Source: Conyzicola lurida (lineage in GTDB: Bacteria; Actinomycetota; Actinomycetes; Actinomycetales; Microbacteriaceae). Taken from it: a stretch of 64,000 bases of DNA. A program made the position numbers and the translations under genes. This document shows positions 57,205 to 64,000 of this stretch, one piece after another (the first letter of the stretch is position 1; each line of letters opens with the position of its first letter). The stretch lies in contig NZ_JACHMJ010000001.1 in NCBI RefSeq assembly GCF_014204935.1, positions 2,914,001 through 2,978,000 on the forward strand. The letters are read 5' to 3'. Below the pieces are notes generated by a model, which worked only from the letters and a program-made list of their open reading frames with translations, ran no database searches and was not told the DNA's origin.

Positions 57205-58005
57205 ATGACTGCACCGTCCGTCCAGCTGTACACCGTGCGCGATGCCATCGCCGCCGACCTGCACGCCGCCGTCGCGCGCGTCGCCGAGATCGGGTTCACG
57301 AAGGTCGAGCCCTACGCGTTCGTCGAGCGAGCCCCCGAGTACGAGAAGGCCCTCGCCGCCGCCGGACTCGCCGCGCCCTCCGGCCACGCCGCGACGATCG
57401 ACTCGCCCGACCCCGCCGCGATCTTCGACGCCGCGAACCGCCTCGGCATCGGCACCGTCATCGACCCGTTCATCCCGAGCGACCGCTGGCAGACCGCGGA
57501 CGACGCCGCCCGCCTCGCCGAACGCGTGAACGAGCTGCAGGTCGAGGCCGCGGCCGCGGGACTGCGCTTCGGATACCACAACCACAACTGGGAGTTCTCG
57601 AACCGCGTCGACGGAAGGCCGGTCTACGAGCTGTTCCTCGAGCAGCTCTCGCCCGACGTCGTGCTCGAGGTCGACACGTTCTGGTCGACCGTCGGCGGCG
57701 CCGACACCCCCGCGTTCCTCCGCTCGCTCGGCGAGCGGGTGCAGTTCCTGCACATCAAGGACGGCCCGGTCGTCGGCGACATCGCCGACGTGCTGCCCAG
57801 CAGTGAGAGCGCGCTGAAGGTGCCCGAGTCGCTCACCGCCGCTTTCGAGACCCAGGTTCCGGCCGGCAGCGGCGACGCGAACGTGCCCGCGATCCTCGCG
57901 GCCGCCCCGCACGCCCTGCGCATCGTCGAGTTCGACGGCTACGACGGCGACCCCTTCGACGGCATCGCCCTGTCGCTGCAGTGGCTGGCGGAGAACGACC
58001 GCTAG
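57205..58005 (+). CDS. Sugar phosphate isomerase/epimerase-like protein (xylose isomerase-like TIM barrel)
   Basis: AP-endonuclease-2/xylose-isomerase-like barrel of 266 residues. Metal and substrate positions are visible as GYHNHNWEFSN, VVLEVDTFWSTVGG and FLHIKDGP. I start at the ATG five bases after AGGAG; an ATG 15 bases upstream is in frame but less well placed. Such proteins isomerise or epimerise keto-sugars and inositols. It lies just upstream of the LacI gene and shares the strand, so it may belong to the same sugar pathway as the rhamnosidase and importer. Confidence 0.85.
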   Translation: MTAPSVQLYTVRDAIAADLHAAVARVAEIGFTKVEPYAFVERAPEYEKALAAAGLAAPSGHAATIDSPDPAAIFDAANRLGIGTVIDPFIPSDRWQTADDAARLAERVNELQVEAAAAGLRFGYHNHNWEFSNRVDGRPVYELFLEQLSPDVVLEVDTFWSTVGGADTPAFLRSLGERVQFLHIKDGPVVGDIADVLPSSESALKVPESLTAAFETQVPAGSGDANVPAILAAAPHALRIVEFDGYDGDPFDGIALSLQWLAENDR

Positions 58006-58016
58006 GCCCGCCGCGA

Positions 58017-58030
58017 TTGCAGCGCTTCAA
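58017..58030. promoter_or_regulatory. LacI operator in front of the lacI-type gene
   Basis: TTGCAGCGCTTCAA matches TTGAAGCGCTTCAA at 13 of 14 positions, the same motif found twice before the importer at 61398. It overlaps a possible -35 (TTGCAG) with TAATGT 15 bases further on. This suggests autoregulation. Confidence 0.65.
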
Positions 58031-58077
58031 ACGCGGGTAATGTTCTGCGAAAGGTGACCCCGCGGAACGGAGCGACG

Positions 58078-59121
58078 ATGTCGAGGCTGAACGGGCCGGC
58101 CAGAACCAACCGGCCGGCCAAGCTCATCGACGTGGCGCGCCACGCGGGCGTCTCCACCGGCACGGTGTCGAACGTGCTCAACCACCCCGACAAGGTCAAA
58201 GAGGGCACCTCGGCGCGCGTGATGCGCTCGATCGAGCACCTCGGTTTTGTGCGCGATACCAACGCCAGCTCGCTCGCCAACGGCGGGTCGCACGACATCG
58301 GCCTGGTGGTCATCGACCTCGCCAACTCGATCTTCCTCGACGCCGCGCGCGGCGCGCAGTCGACCGCCCGTGCGGCCGGCCTCAACCTGCTGATGGCCGG
58401 CAGCGAGAACGACTTCGGGGTGCAGAGCTCGAACGTCGACTCGTTCATCGGCGCGCGCGTCGCGGGACTGCTGCTCGCGCCGATGCAGGACTCCTCCGCG
58501 CAGATCCAGCGGCTGACCAAGCGGCACGTGCCCGTGGTGCTCGTCAACTACGACCCGGGCACCGACCACGCCTGCTCGGTCATCGTGGACAACGATGCGG
58601 CCGGCTACATCGCTGCCCGCCACCTGATCGACCTGGGCAGACGCCGGATCGCCTTCGTGAGCGTCGACTGGGACCTGCAGCCCGTGGAGCAGCGCCGCCA
58701 CGGCATCCGCCGCGCCGTCGCCGAGACGGACGGCGCGGTCACCCTCGAAGAGATCGTGGCCGACGACCTCGAGGTCGGCTCGGGCAACGCGATCGCGCGG
58801 CAGGTCGCCGCGCGCGATGCGGCCGAGCGTCCCGACGCCGTCGTCGCGGTCACCGACAACCTCGCGGTCGGGTTCATCGAGCAGGCCGCCGACCTCGGCA
58901 TCGACGTTCCCGGCGACATCGCCGTGATGGGCACCGACGACAACACCTCCGCGGCGCGCTGCCGCCTCACGCTCACGACTGTGACGATGCAGGGGCGGCA
59001 GCTGGGGGCCGTGGCGATGGAGCTGCTGATGGACGAGATCCGGCACGGCCGCGACGAGCACCGTCACCAGCGCGTCGTGCTCACCCCGCAGCTCGTGGTG
59101 CAGCAGTCGACGGTGCGCTGA
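58078..59121 (+). CDS. LacI/GalR-type transcriptional regulator
   Basis: Repressor of 347 residues. The N-terminal helix-turn-helix and hinge are KLIDVARHAGVSTGTVSNVL followed by NHPDKVKEGT; the sugar-binding core has GLVVIDLANSIFLDAARGA and DAVVAVTDNLAVGFIEQAADLG. I favour the ATG giving MSRLNGPAR (GGAG six bases before); a GTG 24 bases upstream is in frame. Three operators of one type (one here, two before the importer) make the local regulon clear. The last 41 bases overlap the convergent rhamnosidase gene. Confidence 0.93.
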   Translation: MSRLNGPARTNRPAKLIDVARHAGVSTGTVSNVLNHPDKVKEGTSARVMRSIEHLGFVRDTNASSLANGGSHDIGLVVIDLANSIFLDAARGAQSTARAAGLNLLMAGSENDFGVQSSNVDSFIGARVAGLLLAPMQDSSAQIQRLTKRHVPVVLVNYDPGTDHACSVIVDNDAAGYIAARHLIDLGRRRIAFVSVDWDLQPVEQRRHGIRRAVAETDGAVTLEEIVADDLEVGSGNAIARQVAARDAAERPDAVVAVTDNLAVGFIEQAADLGIDVPGDIAVMGTDDNTSAARCRLTLTTVTMQGRQLGAVAMELLMDEIRHGRDEHRHQRVVLTPQLVVQQSTVR

Positions 59122-61198
59122 ACTCGACCGTCGCGGGGCCCGTCGTGCGCTCGTCGCCGCGCACCAGTGTGTGCCCGGCCGGCACGTCCACCCGCACCCG
59201 GTCGCGGTCGGCCGTGACGAAGATCTCGCCTCCGGGCACGGGCACCACGGCCGAGGCCCAGTCGAGCGCGCCGAGCCGCGGCGAGACCCCGAACTCGCGC
59301 CACCCGTCGCTCAGCGGCCGCACCCCGAGCACGACGCGCGGCAGCAGCGCCGCCGGCCCCGCCGCCCAGCCGTGGCAGAGGCTCTTGCCGAACGGCCGCC
59401 CGTACATGGCGAGCGGCGTATCCCCGTCGTCGAATTCCTCCCAGAAGGTCTGGGCGCCGGCGTCGAGCATGCGGCCCCAGCGGTCGGCGATGTCGGCGAC
59501 CACTCCGTCGGCGTCGCCCAGCTCGGCCCGCGCGAGCAGGGCGAACGAGCGCATGAACGGGGTGCCCGGGGTGCCGGCCGCGATCTCCGCGGCGACCGTA
59601 CGCGCGCCGTCCGCGGGCACGAGGCCCGCGAGCACGGCGAGCAGGTTCGCGTAGCCGCGCTGCCCCACCGCGCCGTCGTCGTCGTCGTCGAGGTATTCGC
59701 GCCAGACGCCGTCGCGCGCGTGCCAGCCACGGTCGTGCAGGGTCGCCGCGGCGGTGTCGGCCGTGCGCGCCCAGCCCGTCGCGCCCGCGTGCCCGACCGC
59801 GGCGAGCACGTGCTCGGCACTGCGCAGGGCGCGGTACCAGAGCATCTGCAGGGCGACCGGGTCGCGCCCCTCCTCGAGCGTCACGCCCCAGTCGATGAAC
59901 ACCGACCCCGGGCCCGCGTCGACGAACGAACCCGCGCGCTGCCGCGGACGGAACACGCCGTCGCGCCCGACGTCCTCGGCGAGATCCTCCATAAACGCCT
60001 GCAGGTGGTCGGCCTCCCGCGCGGCGTGCTCGAGATCGCCGAAGTGCTCGAGGTAGTCGCGCTGGGCGATCACCCACCAGAGCGAGTAGTCCGCGATCCC
60101 GTTGACGTATCCGTCGCGGGCCCGCCCCAGCGCGACGAGTCCGTCGCGCTGGATCGGCGCGTCGGCGAAGGCGTAGGCGTTGGCGAGGACGGCCAATGCC
60201 TGGTCGCCGGCCCACGGCATCCGGTCTCTCTTGATGCCGTCGACCACGAGACCCTGCATGCAGAGCCGCAGGGTGTACGCGCTCGTCGACCAGACGCGGT
60301 TGAGGCGGTGGTCGCTGCAGTGGAACGCGCCGCGGCGGGCGACCGGCCGCACATGGGCGGCGACGCCCACCGCGTCGGGCGCGGCGGTGTCGACCCGCAA
60401 AAAGGCGATGGCGAGCGGGTGCGACGTGGTCCAGCCCGTGTCGCGGTGCCGCACGGTGACCGCGCGGGACTCGGTGTCCGTGTCGGCGAGCGCCTCCCTG
60501 CGGGATTCGCCGGCCCGGAAGCGGGGCGGGATGTCGCCGCCGACGACCGGCGTGCCGAGCACGGGCGCGTCCGCCCGCCAGAGTCCGCCGCCGAGGTCGC
60601 GCAGCGGCACCTCGACGACCGGTTCCGGCGCGAGGTGCGGCGCGCCGGCCGTGCCCGGGCGGCCGCGCGCGGGCGACCACGCGCTCTCGCCGGCGACACG
60701 GCAGGTCCAGTCGGCACCGTGGTGGGCGAGCGGCTCCCCCACCGCGGCGGGCACACCGGGCGGGCACTCGACCGTGAGTTCGAGCGTGCGCCCGCCGCGC
60801 ACCGTGATCAGGAACTCGTCGTCTCCGACGAGGACGCCGAGCGGCACCGGCCGCCCGTCGACCGCGGCCGCGAGCGTGCCCGTGCTGCGCAGCACGACGA
60901 GGTGTTCGTGCGGCTCGATCTCTCGACGGAAGTCCGCGCGGCCCGCCGGGTGCCCGTAGTTGTCGCTGTAGTGCACCGTGTCGCTGGCGGCGAATCCGTC
61001 GCGCACGATACGGCCGAGCAGCGCGAGTTCGAACTCGGCGGGCGGGTACCACCACTGCGTGTCGGCGGGTGGCGTGACCGGCCGGTCCGGCAGGCGGTCC
61101 GGTCCGGCGTGACGGGCGAGAGAGACCGCCTCCGCCGCGGACTCCGCGCGCACGGGGCGGGGCGCGTCGTCGACGAGTTCCGGCGAGCCGCTCGTCAC
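59081..61198 (-). CDS. GH78-type glycoside hydrolase (alpha-L-rhamnosidase like)
   Basis: Enzyme of 705 residues without signal peptide, so it acts on imported oligosaccharides in the cytoplasm. The catalytic (alpha/alpha)6 barrel begins near residue 290 with HRLNRVWSTSAYTLRLCMQG, and IKRDRMPWAGDQALAVLANA holds the acidic residues of the GH78 active site; later blocks are FIDWGVTLEEGRDP, TFWEEFDDGDTP and the characteristic SLCHGWAAGPAALL. The N-terminal 280 residues are beta-sandwich domains. Start GTG. It is divergent from the importer and convergent with lacI. Confidence 0.85.
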   Translation of the reverse strand: MTSGSPELVDDAPRPVRAESAAEAVSLARHAGPDRLPDRPVTPPADTQWWYPPAEFELALLGRIVRDGFAASDTVHYSDNYGHPAGRADFRREIEPHEHLVVLRSTGTLAAAVDGRPVPLGVLVGDDEFLITVRGGRTLELTVECPPGVPAAVGEPLAHHGADWTCRVAGESAWSPARGRPGTAGAPHLAPEPVVEVPLRDLGGGLWRADAPVLGTPVVGGDIPPRFRAGESRREALADTDTESRAVTVRHRDTGWTTSHPLAIAFLRVDTAAPDAVGVAAHVRPVARRGAFHCSDHRLNRVWSTSAYTLRLCMQGLVVDGIKRDRMPWAGDQALAVLANAYAFADAPIQRDGLVALGRARDGYVNGIADYSLWWVIAQRDYLEHFGDLEHAAREADHLQAFMEDLAEDVGRDGVFRPRQRAGSFVDAGPGSVFIDWGVTLEEGRDPVALQMLWYRALRSAEHVLAAVGHAGATGWARTADTAAATLHDRGWHARDGVWREYLDDDDDGAVGQRGYANLLAVLAGLVPADGARTVAAEIAAGTPGTPFMRSFALLARAELGDADGVVADIADRWGRMLDAGAQTFWEEFDDGDTPLAMYGRPFGKSLCHGWAAGPAALLPRVVLGVRPLSDGWREFGVSPRLGALDWASAVVPVPGGEIFVTADRDRVRVDVPAGHTLVRGDERTTGPATVEFSAPSTAAPRAAG

Positions 61199-61262
61199 GA
61201 GCGCGCCTGGGGCTGAGGGGTTCGACGCTGAACCGTGGGGTATCGCATCTGCCCATAATTAC

Positions 61263-61344
61263 TGAAGCGCTTCAATCTCGCAATGCCAGATGATTGACAC
61301 GATTCATCCCGAGGCATATGGTGGTGCCAATTGAAGCGATTCAA
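61263..61344 (+). promoter_or_regulatory. Promoter with two LacI operators before the third importer
   Basis: TTGACA (61294-61299) and TATGGT (61317-61322) are 17 bases apart, a near-perfect promoter. The operator TGAAGCGCTTCA (61263-61274) lies upstream, and TTGAAGCGATTCAA (61331-61344) just past the expected start of transcription; centres are 69 bases apart. The first operator also faces the divergent rhamnosidase gene, so one repressor could control both. Confidence 0.8.
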
Positions 61345-61397
61345 TCAATCTATCCGAGCCGAGTCAGAGTTGACCGGGTCTTACAAGGAGGTAAGGG

Positions 61398-62708
61398 ATG
61401 AGATCTTTCAGGTCGAAAAAACTGGCCATCGGAGCGGGCGTGCTCGCCGTCGCTCTCGGCGCCACCGGCTGCAGCTCGGGCGGGGGTGACGACGCCGACG
61501 GCACCGAACTTTCCATCTACATCGACAGCACACAGTCGAGCGTCGACCTCTTCGACGGGCTCATCGCGGCCTACAACGAGGAGAACCCCGACGTCACCAT
61601 CACCACCGAGACGCACCCCGCCGGCGGCGAGGGCGACAACCTGGTGAAGACGCGTCTCGCCACCGGCGAGATGAACGACCTGTTCTTCTACAACAGCGGC
61701 TCGCTCTTCCAGGCGCTCAACCCCGACCAGACGCTGGTGAACCTCGCCGACGAAGACTGGACCGGCTCGCTGCTCGACGACTTCGTGACGACCGTCTCCA
61801 CCGACGACGGGCTCTACGGCGCTCCCGTCGGAGCGTCGTTCGCCGGAGCGATGACCTACAGCAAGCCCGTCTACGAGCAGCTCGGACTCGAGGTGCCGAC
61901 CACGCTCGACGAGTTCAACGCCAACAACGAGATCATCAAGGCCGCCGGCATCGACCCGATCGCGCAGACCTACGGCGACACCTGGACCTCGCAGCTCTTC
62001 GTGCTGGGCGACTTCTACAACGTGCTGGCCCAGGACCCCGAGTGGGCCGACGAGTACACGGCCAACGAGGCCAAATTCGTCGACGAGCCCGGACTCGCCG
62101 GTTTCCAGAACCAGCAGGACGCCTTCGACGCCGGCTACTTCAACGAGGACTTCGCCTCGGCCACCTACGACGACGGCGTACGCATGCTCGTCGAGGGCAC
62201 CGCGGCGCACTACCCGATGCTCACCGGCAACGTCGCGAGCGCGGTCGGGGCGAACTACCCCGACGCGGTCGGCGACATCGGCGTCTTCCCGATGCCGAGT
62301 AACAACGTCGACGAGCCCGGCCTTACGGTGTGGATGCCGAACGGCCTCTACATCCCGAAGTCGACGGAGGGTGCGACCCTGGAGGCGGCGAAGGACTTCG
62401 CCGCGTGGGTGGCCTCGCCCGCCGGTTGCGATGCCGCGGCCGCGTCATCCACTCTCGGCGGCCCCTTCGTCGTCGACGGCTGCGACCTGCCCGACGACGT
62501 GCCGGCGATCGTCTCCGACATGCAGCCGTACTTCGACAACGGCCAGACCGGCCTCGCGCTGGAGTTCCTCTCCCCCATCAAGGGACCGGCACTCGAGCAG
62601 ATCACGGTCGAGGTCGGATCGGGCATCCGCGACGCCGCGGACGGCGCCGCCCTCTACGACGAGGACGTGAAGAAGCAGGCCCAGCAGCTCGGCCTCGACG
62701 GCTGGTGA
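61398..62708 (+). CDS. CUT1-type sugar ABC transporter substrate-binding lipoprotein
   Basis: Exported lipoprotein of 436 residues. Signal peptide AIGAGVLAVALGATGCSSGG with the lipobox cysteine. The binding-protein fold shows FDGLIAAYNEENPDVTI, DLFFYNSGSLFQAL, APVGASFAGAMTYSKPVYEQ and FPMPSNNVDEPGLTVWMP. An AAGGAGGT ribosome site stands six bases before the ATG. Position beside a GH78-type enzyme suggests rhamnose-containing or related oligosaccharides as ligand; this is inference. Confidence 0.9.
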   Translation: MRSFRSKKLAIGAGVLAVALGATGCSSGGGDDADGTELSIYIDSTQSSVDLFDGLIAAYNEENPDVTITTETHPAGGEGDNLVKTRLATGEMNDLFFYNSGSLFQALNPDQTLVNLADEDWTGSLLDDFVTTVSTDDGLYGAPVGASFAGAMTYSKPVYEQLGLEVPTTLDEFNANNEIIKAAGIDPIAQTYGDTWTSQLFVLGDFYNVLAQDPEWADEYTANEAKFVDEPGLAGFQNQQDAFDAGYFNEDFASATYDDGVRMLVEGTAAHYPMLTGNVASAVGANYPDAVGDIGVFPMPSNNVDEPGLTVWMPNGLYIPKSTEGATLEAAKDFAAWVASPAGCDAAAASSTLGGPFVVDGCDLPDDVPAIVSDMQPYFDNGQTGLALEFLSPIKGPALEQITVEVGSGIRDAADGAALYDEDVKKQAQQLGLDGW

Positions 62709-62727
62709 TCCTTTCCTAAAAAAGTCC

Positions 62728-62763
62728 GACCGGTGGGCGGGCGCGATTACCCGCCCGCCGGTC
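62728..62763 (+). promoter_or_regulatory. Intercistronic hairpin between binding protein and permease
   Basis: GACCGGTGGGCGGG and CCCGCCCGCCGGTC form a 14-bp stem (one G-U pair) with an 8-base loop, 20 bases past the binding-protein stop. No T-run follows. Such stems usually protect the upstream mRNA or partly end transcription, giving more binding protein than permease. Confidence 0.7.
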
Positions 62764-62782
62764 GCCTAACCGTCAGGTCGTT

Positions 62783-63697
62783 ATGACTCTCGTAACCGAA
62801 CTCGCCCAGAGCGAGACACCGAAAACCGAACGCCGCCGCCGCATCAGAAGCCCGTATCCCACCTGGTTCTACATCCCGGCCGGTGTCTTCTACGTCGCCC
62901 TGTTCCTCATCCCCACCGGAGCCTCGTTCTACTTCGCGCTCACCCGGTGGAGCATCTTCGACGTCGAGTTCATCGGCTTCGACAACTTCGTGCAGTTCTT
63001 CCAGGAGCCGGCCCTGATCCAGGGCTTCGTCAACACCTTCTTCTACGCCTTCATCACCTCGGGCCTCAAGGTCGTGCTCGGCCTGCTGCTCGGCGTGCTG
63101 CTCACCTCGCAGATCATCGCCCGCGGATTCCTGCGCTCGGTGCTGTTCTTCCCGGTGCTCGTGAGCACGATCGGCGTCGGGGTCACCTTCAAGGTGTTGA
63201 TGGACCCGTTCGACGGCCTCATCAACCAGGCCCTCGCCACGATCGGCGTCGACGGCCCCGGCTGGCTCACCGACCCGGCCTGGGCGCTGTTCTCGGTCGC
63301 GCTCGTCGACGTCTGGAAGGGTGTCGGCCTCGCAACGCTCATCTACATCGCGGGCATCGTCGCGATTCCGCAGGAGTACTTCGAGGCGGCCCGCGTCGAC
63401 GGCGCGACCGGCTGGCAGAACTTCCGCTACCTGATCCTGCCGCTCGCGCGTCCGGCGACCGTCACGGTCGTCATCCTGTCTCTCATCGGCGGTCTGCGCT
63501 CGTTCGACCTGATCTGGACCATGACGAGGGGCGGCCCCGGTTTCACCAGCGACGTCATCGCGTCGGTCATCTACAAGCAGTACCAGGCCGGGTTCTACGG
63601 GCTCTCCACGGCGGGCAACGTCGTGCTGTTCCTCGTGATCGCCGCCATCGTCGTGCCGCTGTCGGCCTGGCTCAACCGCAAGGGGGCAGAATCGTGA
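62783..63697 (+). CDS. CUT1-type sugar ABC transporter permease (first subunit)
   Basis: Membrane subunit of 304 residues with six spans after an Arg-rich start (KTERRRRIRSPYPTWFYIPA). The EAA loop is EYFEAARVDGATGWQNFRY followed by LILPLARPATVTV. WTMTRGGPGFTSDVIAS is typical of the MalF/UgpA group. It is joined to the next permease by a GTGA overlap. Confidence 0.92.
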   Translation: MTLVTELAQSETPKTERRRRIRSPYPTWFYIPAGVFYVALFLIPTGASFYFALTRWSIFDVEFIGFDNFVQFFQEPALIQGFVNTFFYAFITSGLKVVLGLLLGVLLTSQIIARGFLRSVLFFPVLVSTIGVGVTFKVLMDPFDGLINQALATIGVDGPGWLTDPAWALFSVALVDVWKGVGLATLIYIAGIVAIPQEYFEAARVDGATGWQNFRYLILPLARPATVTVVILSLIGGLRSFDLIWTMTRGGPGFTSDVIASVIYKQYQAGFYGLSTAGNVVLFLVIAAIVVPLSAWLNRKGAES

Positions 63698-64000
63698 GCC
63701 GCGCCGACCGCATCAAGCCGCGGGGCATCTGGACGGGCGCCATCGCGTTGGTGCTCGCCGCCGTCGTGTTCCTCGTCCCGTTCGCGTTCATCCTGGTCAC
63801 GGCGGCGAAGACCCAGCAGGAGGCATCGCTCCTGCAGTTCAGCCTCCCGACCGAGTGGGCGCTCTGGCAGAACATCCAGACGGTGATCGAGACCCGGGAC
63901 GGCATCCTGATCCGCGCCTTCGTCAACAGCGCCGTGCTCACCGTGGCGAGCGTCGCCGTCATGGTGGTGCTGGCCGCGATGGTCGGCTACGTTCTGCAGC
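63694..64000 (+). CDS. CUT1-type sugar ABC transporter permease, second subunit (cut off by window)
   Basis: The GTG start overlaps the stop of the first permease. The visible 102 codons give VSRADRIKPRGIWTGAIALV, a first span, the FILVTAAKTQQEASLLQF loop and a second span (AVLTVASVAVMVVLAAMVGY), the usual start of a MalG-like subunit. The rest lies beyond the window. Confidence 0.9.
   Translation, partial: MSRADRIKPRGIWTGAIALVLAAVVFLVPFAFILVTAAKTQQEASLLQFSLPTEWALWQNIQTVIETRDGILIRAFVNSAVLTVASVAVMVVLAAMVGYVLQ

Overview
The window is high-G+C DNA of an actinobacterium, most likely a member of the Microbacteriaceae. Pointers are the block aspC / tRNA-Trp / secE / nusG / rplK / rplA followed at a short distance by rplJ / rplL, GTG and TTG starts, GTGA and ATGA overlaps, lipoprotein signal peptides, and a dispersed palindromic repeat built around GGTTTCGACAGGCTCAACC. 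The genus cannot be fixed from the sequence alone. I see no prophage, insertion sequence, CRISPR array or replication origin.

Layout. (1) 1-5130: a ChvE/GguAB-type monosaccharide ABC importer (substrate-binding gene cut by the window edge) with a ROK regulator. (2) 5284-7826: metB-cbs transsulfuration pair. (3) 7961-11138: DUF3105 and DUF305 membrane-anchored proteins and an ABC exporter. (4) 11217-14957: an alpha-glucoside-type importer (aglEFG-like) under a promoter whose -35 box lies inside a LacI-type operator. (5) 15018-27166: ribosomal protein and transcription genes (rplL, rplJ with an L10 leader, rplA, rplK, nusG, secE, tRNA-Trp, aspC), split by about 6.7 kb holding an epimerase, a two-component system, a YqaJ-type nuclease, two GNAT enzymes, a NUDIX hydrolase and a quinone oxidoreductase. 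(6) 27342-28396: a DUF559 gene bracketed by two copies of a palindrome. (7) 28435-36348: a PspC/LiaF envelope-stress module, a DrrAB-type exporter and a second NarL-type two-component system. (8) 36431-38369: murB with a split MaoC dehydratase. (9) 38445-38672: an isolated 26-codon gene with its own promoter and terminator. (10) 39065-43808: oleA, an oleBC fusion and oleD, a complete olefin (beta-lactone) pathway. (11) 43944-45106: a second DUF559 gene, bracketed by a different palindrome. (12) 45232-47569: dhaKLM, a PTS-dependent dihydroxyacetone kinase. (13) 47594-55462: a Ugp-type importer operon with a metallophosphoesterase/beta-propeller fusion, a HAD phosphatase and an RpiR regulator. 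(14) 55642-56669: ohrR and osmC with a 33-bp perfect operator. (15) 57205-64000: a sugar isomerase-like protein, a LacI regulator, a GH78-type rhamnosidase and a third CUT1-type importer, linked by three matching operators.

How it fits together. Much of the window is carbohydrate scavenging: four ABC importers, each with its own regulator or operator (ROK, an unseen LacI, RpiR, local LacI). Envelope stress and membrane lipid functions form a second theme.

The observations I think deserve most attention are: two paralogous DUF559 (Vsr-like nuclease fold) genes, each framed by its own gene-specific palindrome pair at nearly identical distances and each with a DnaA-box-like GTGGATAA 40-41 nt before the start; the orphan 26-residue peptide gene ending in CDSCQ; and three identical 15-bp repeats, spaced in multiples of three, between a histidine kinase and its response regulator.
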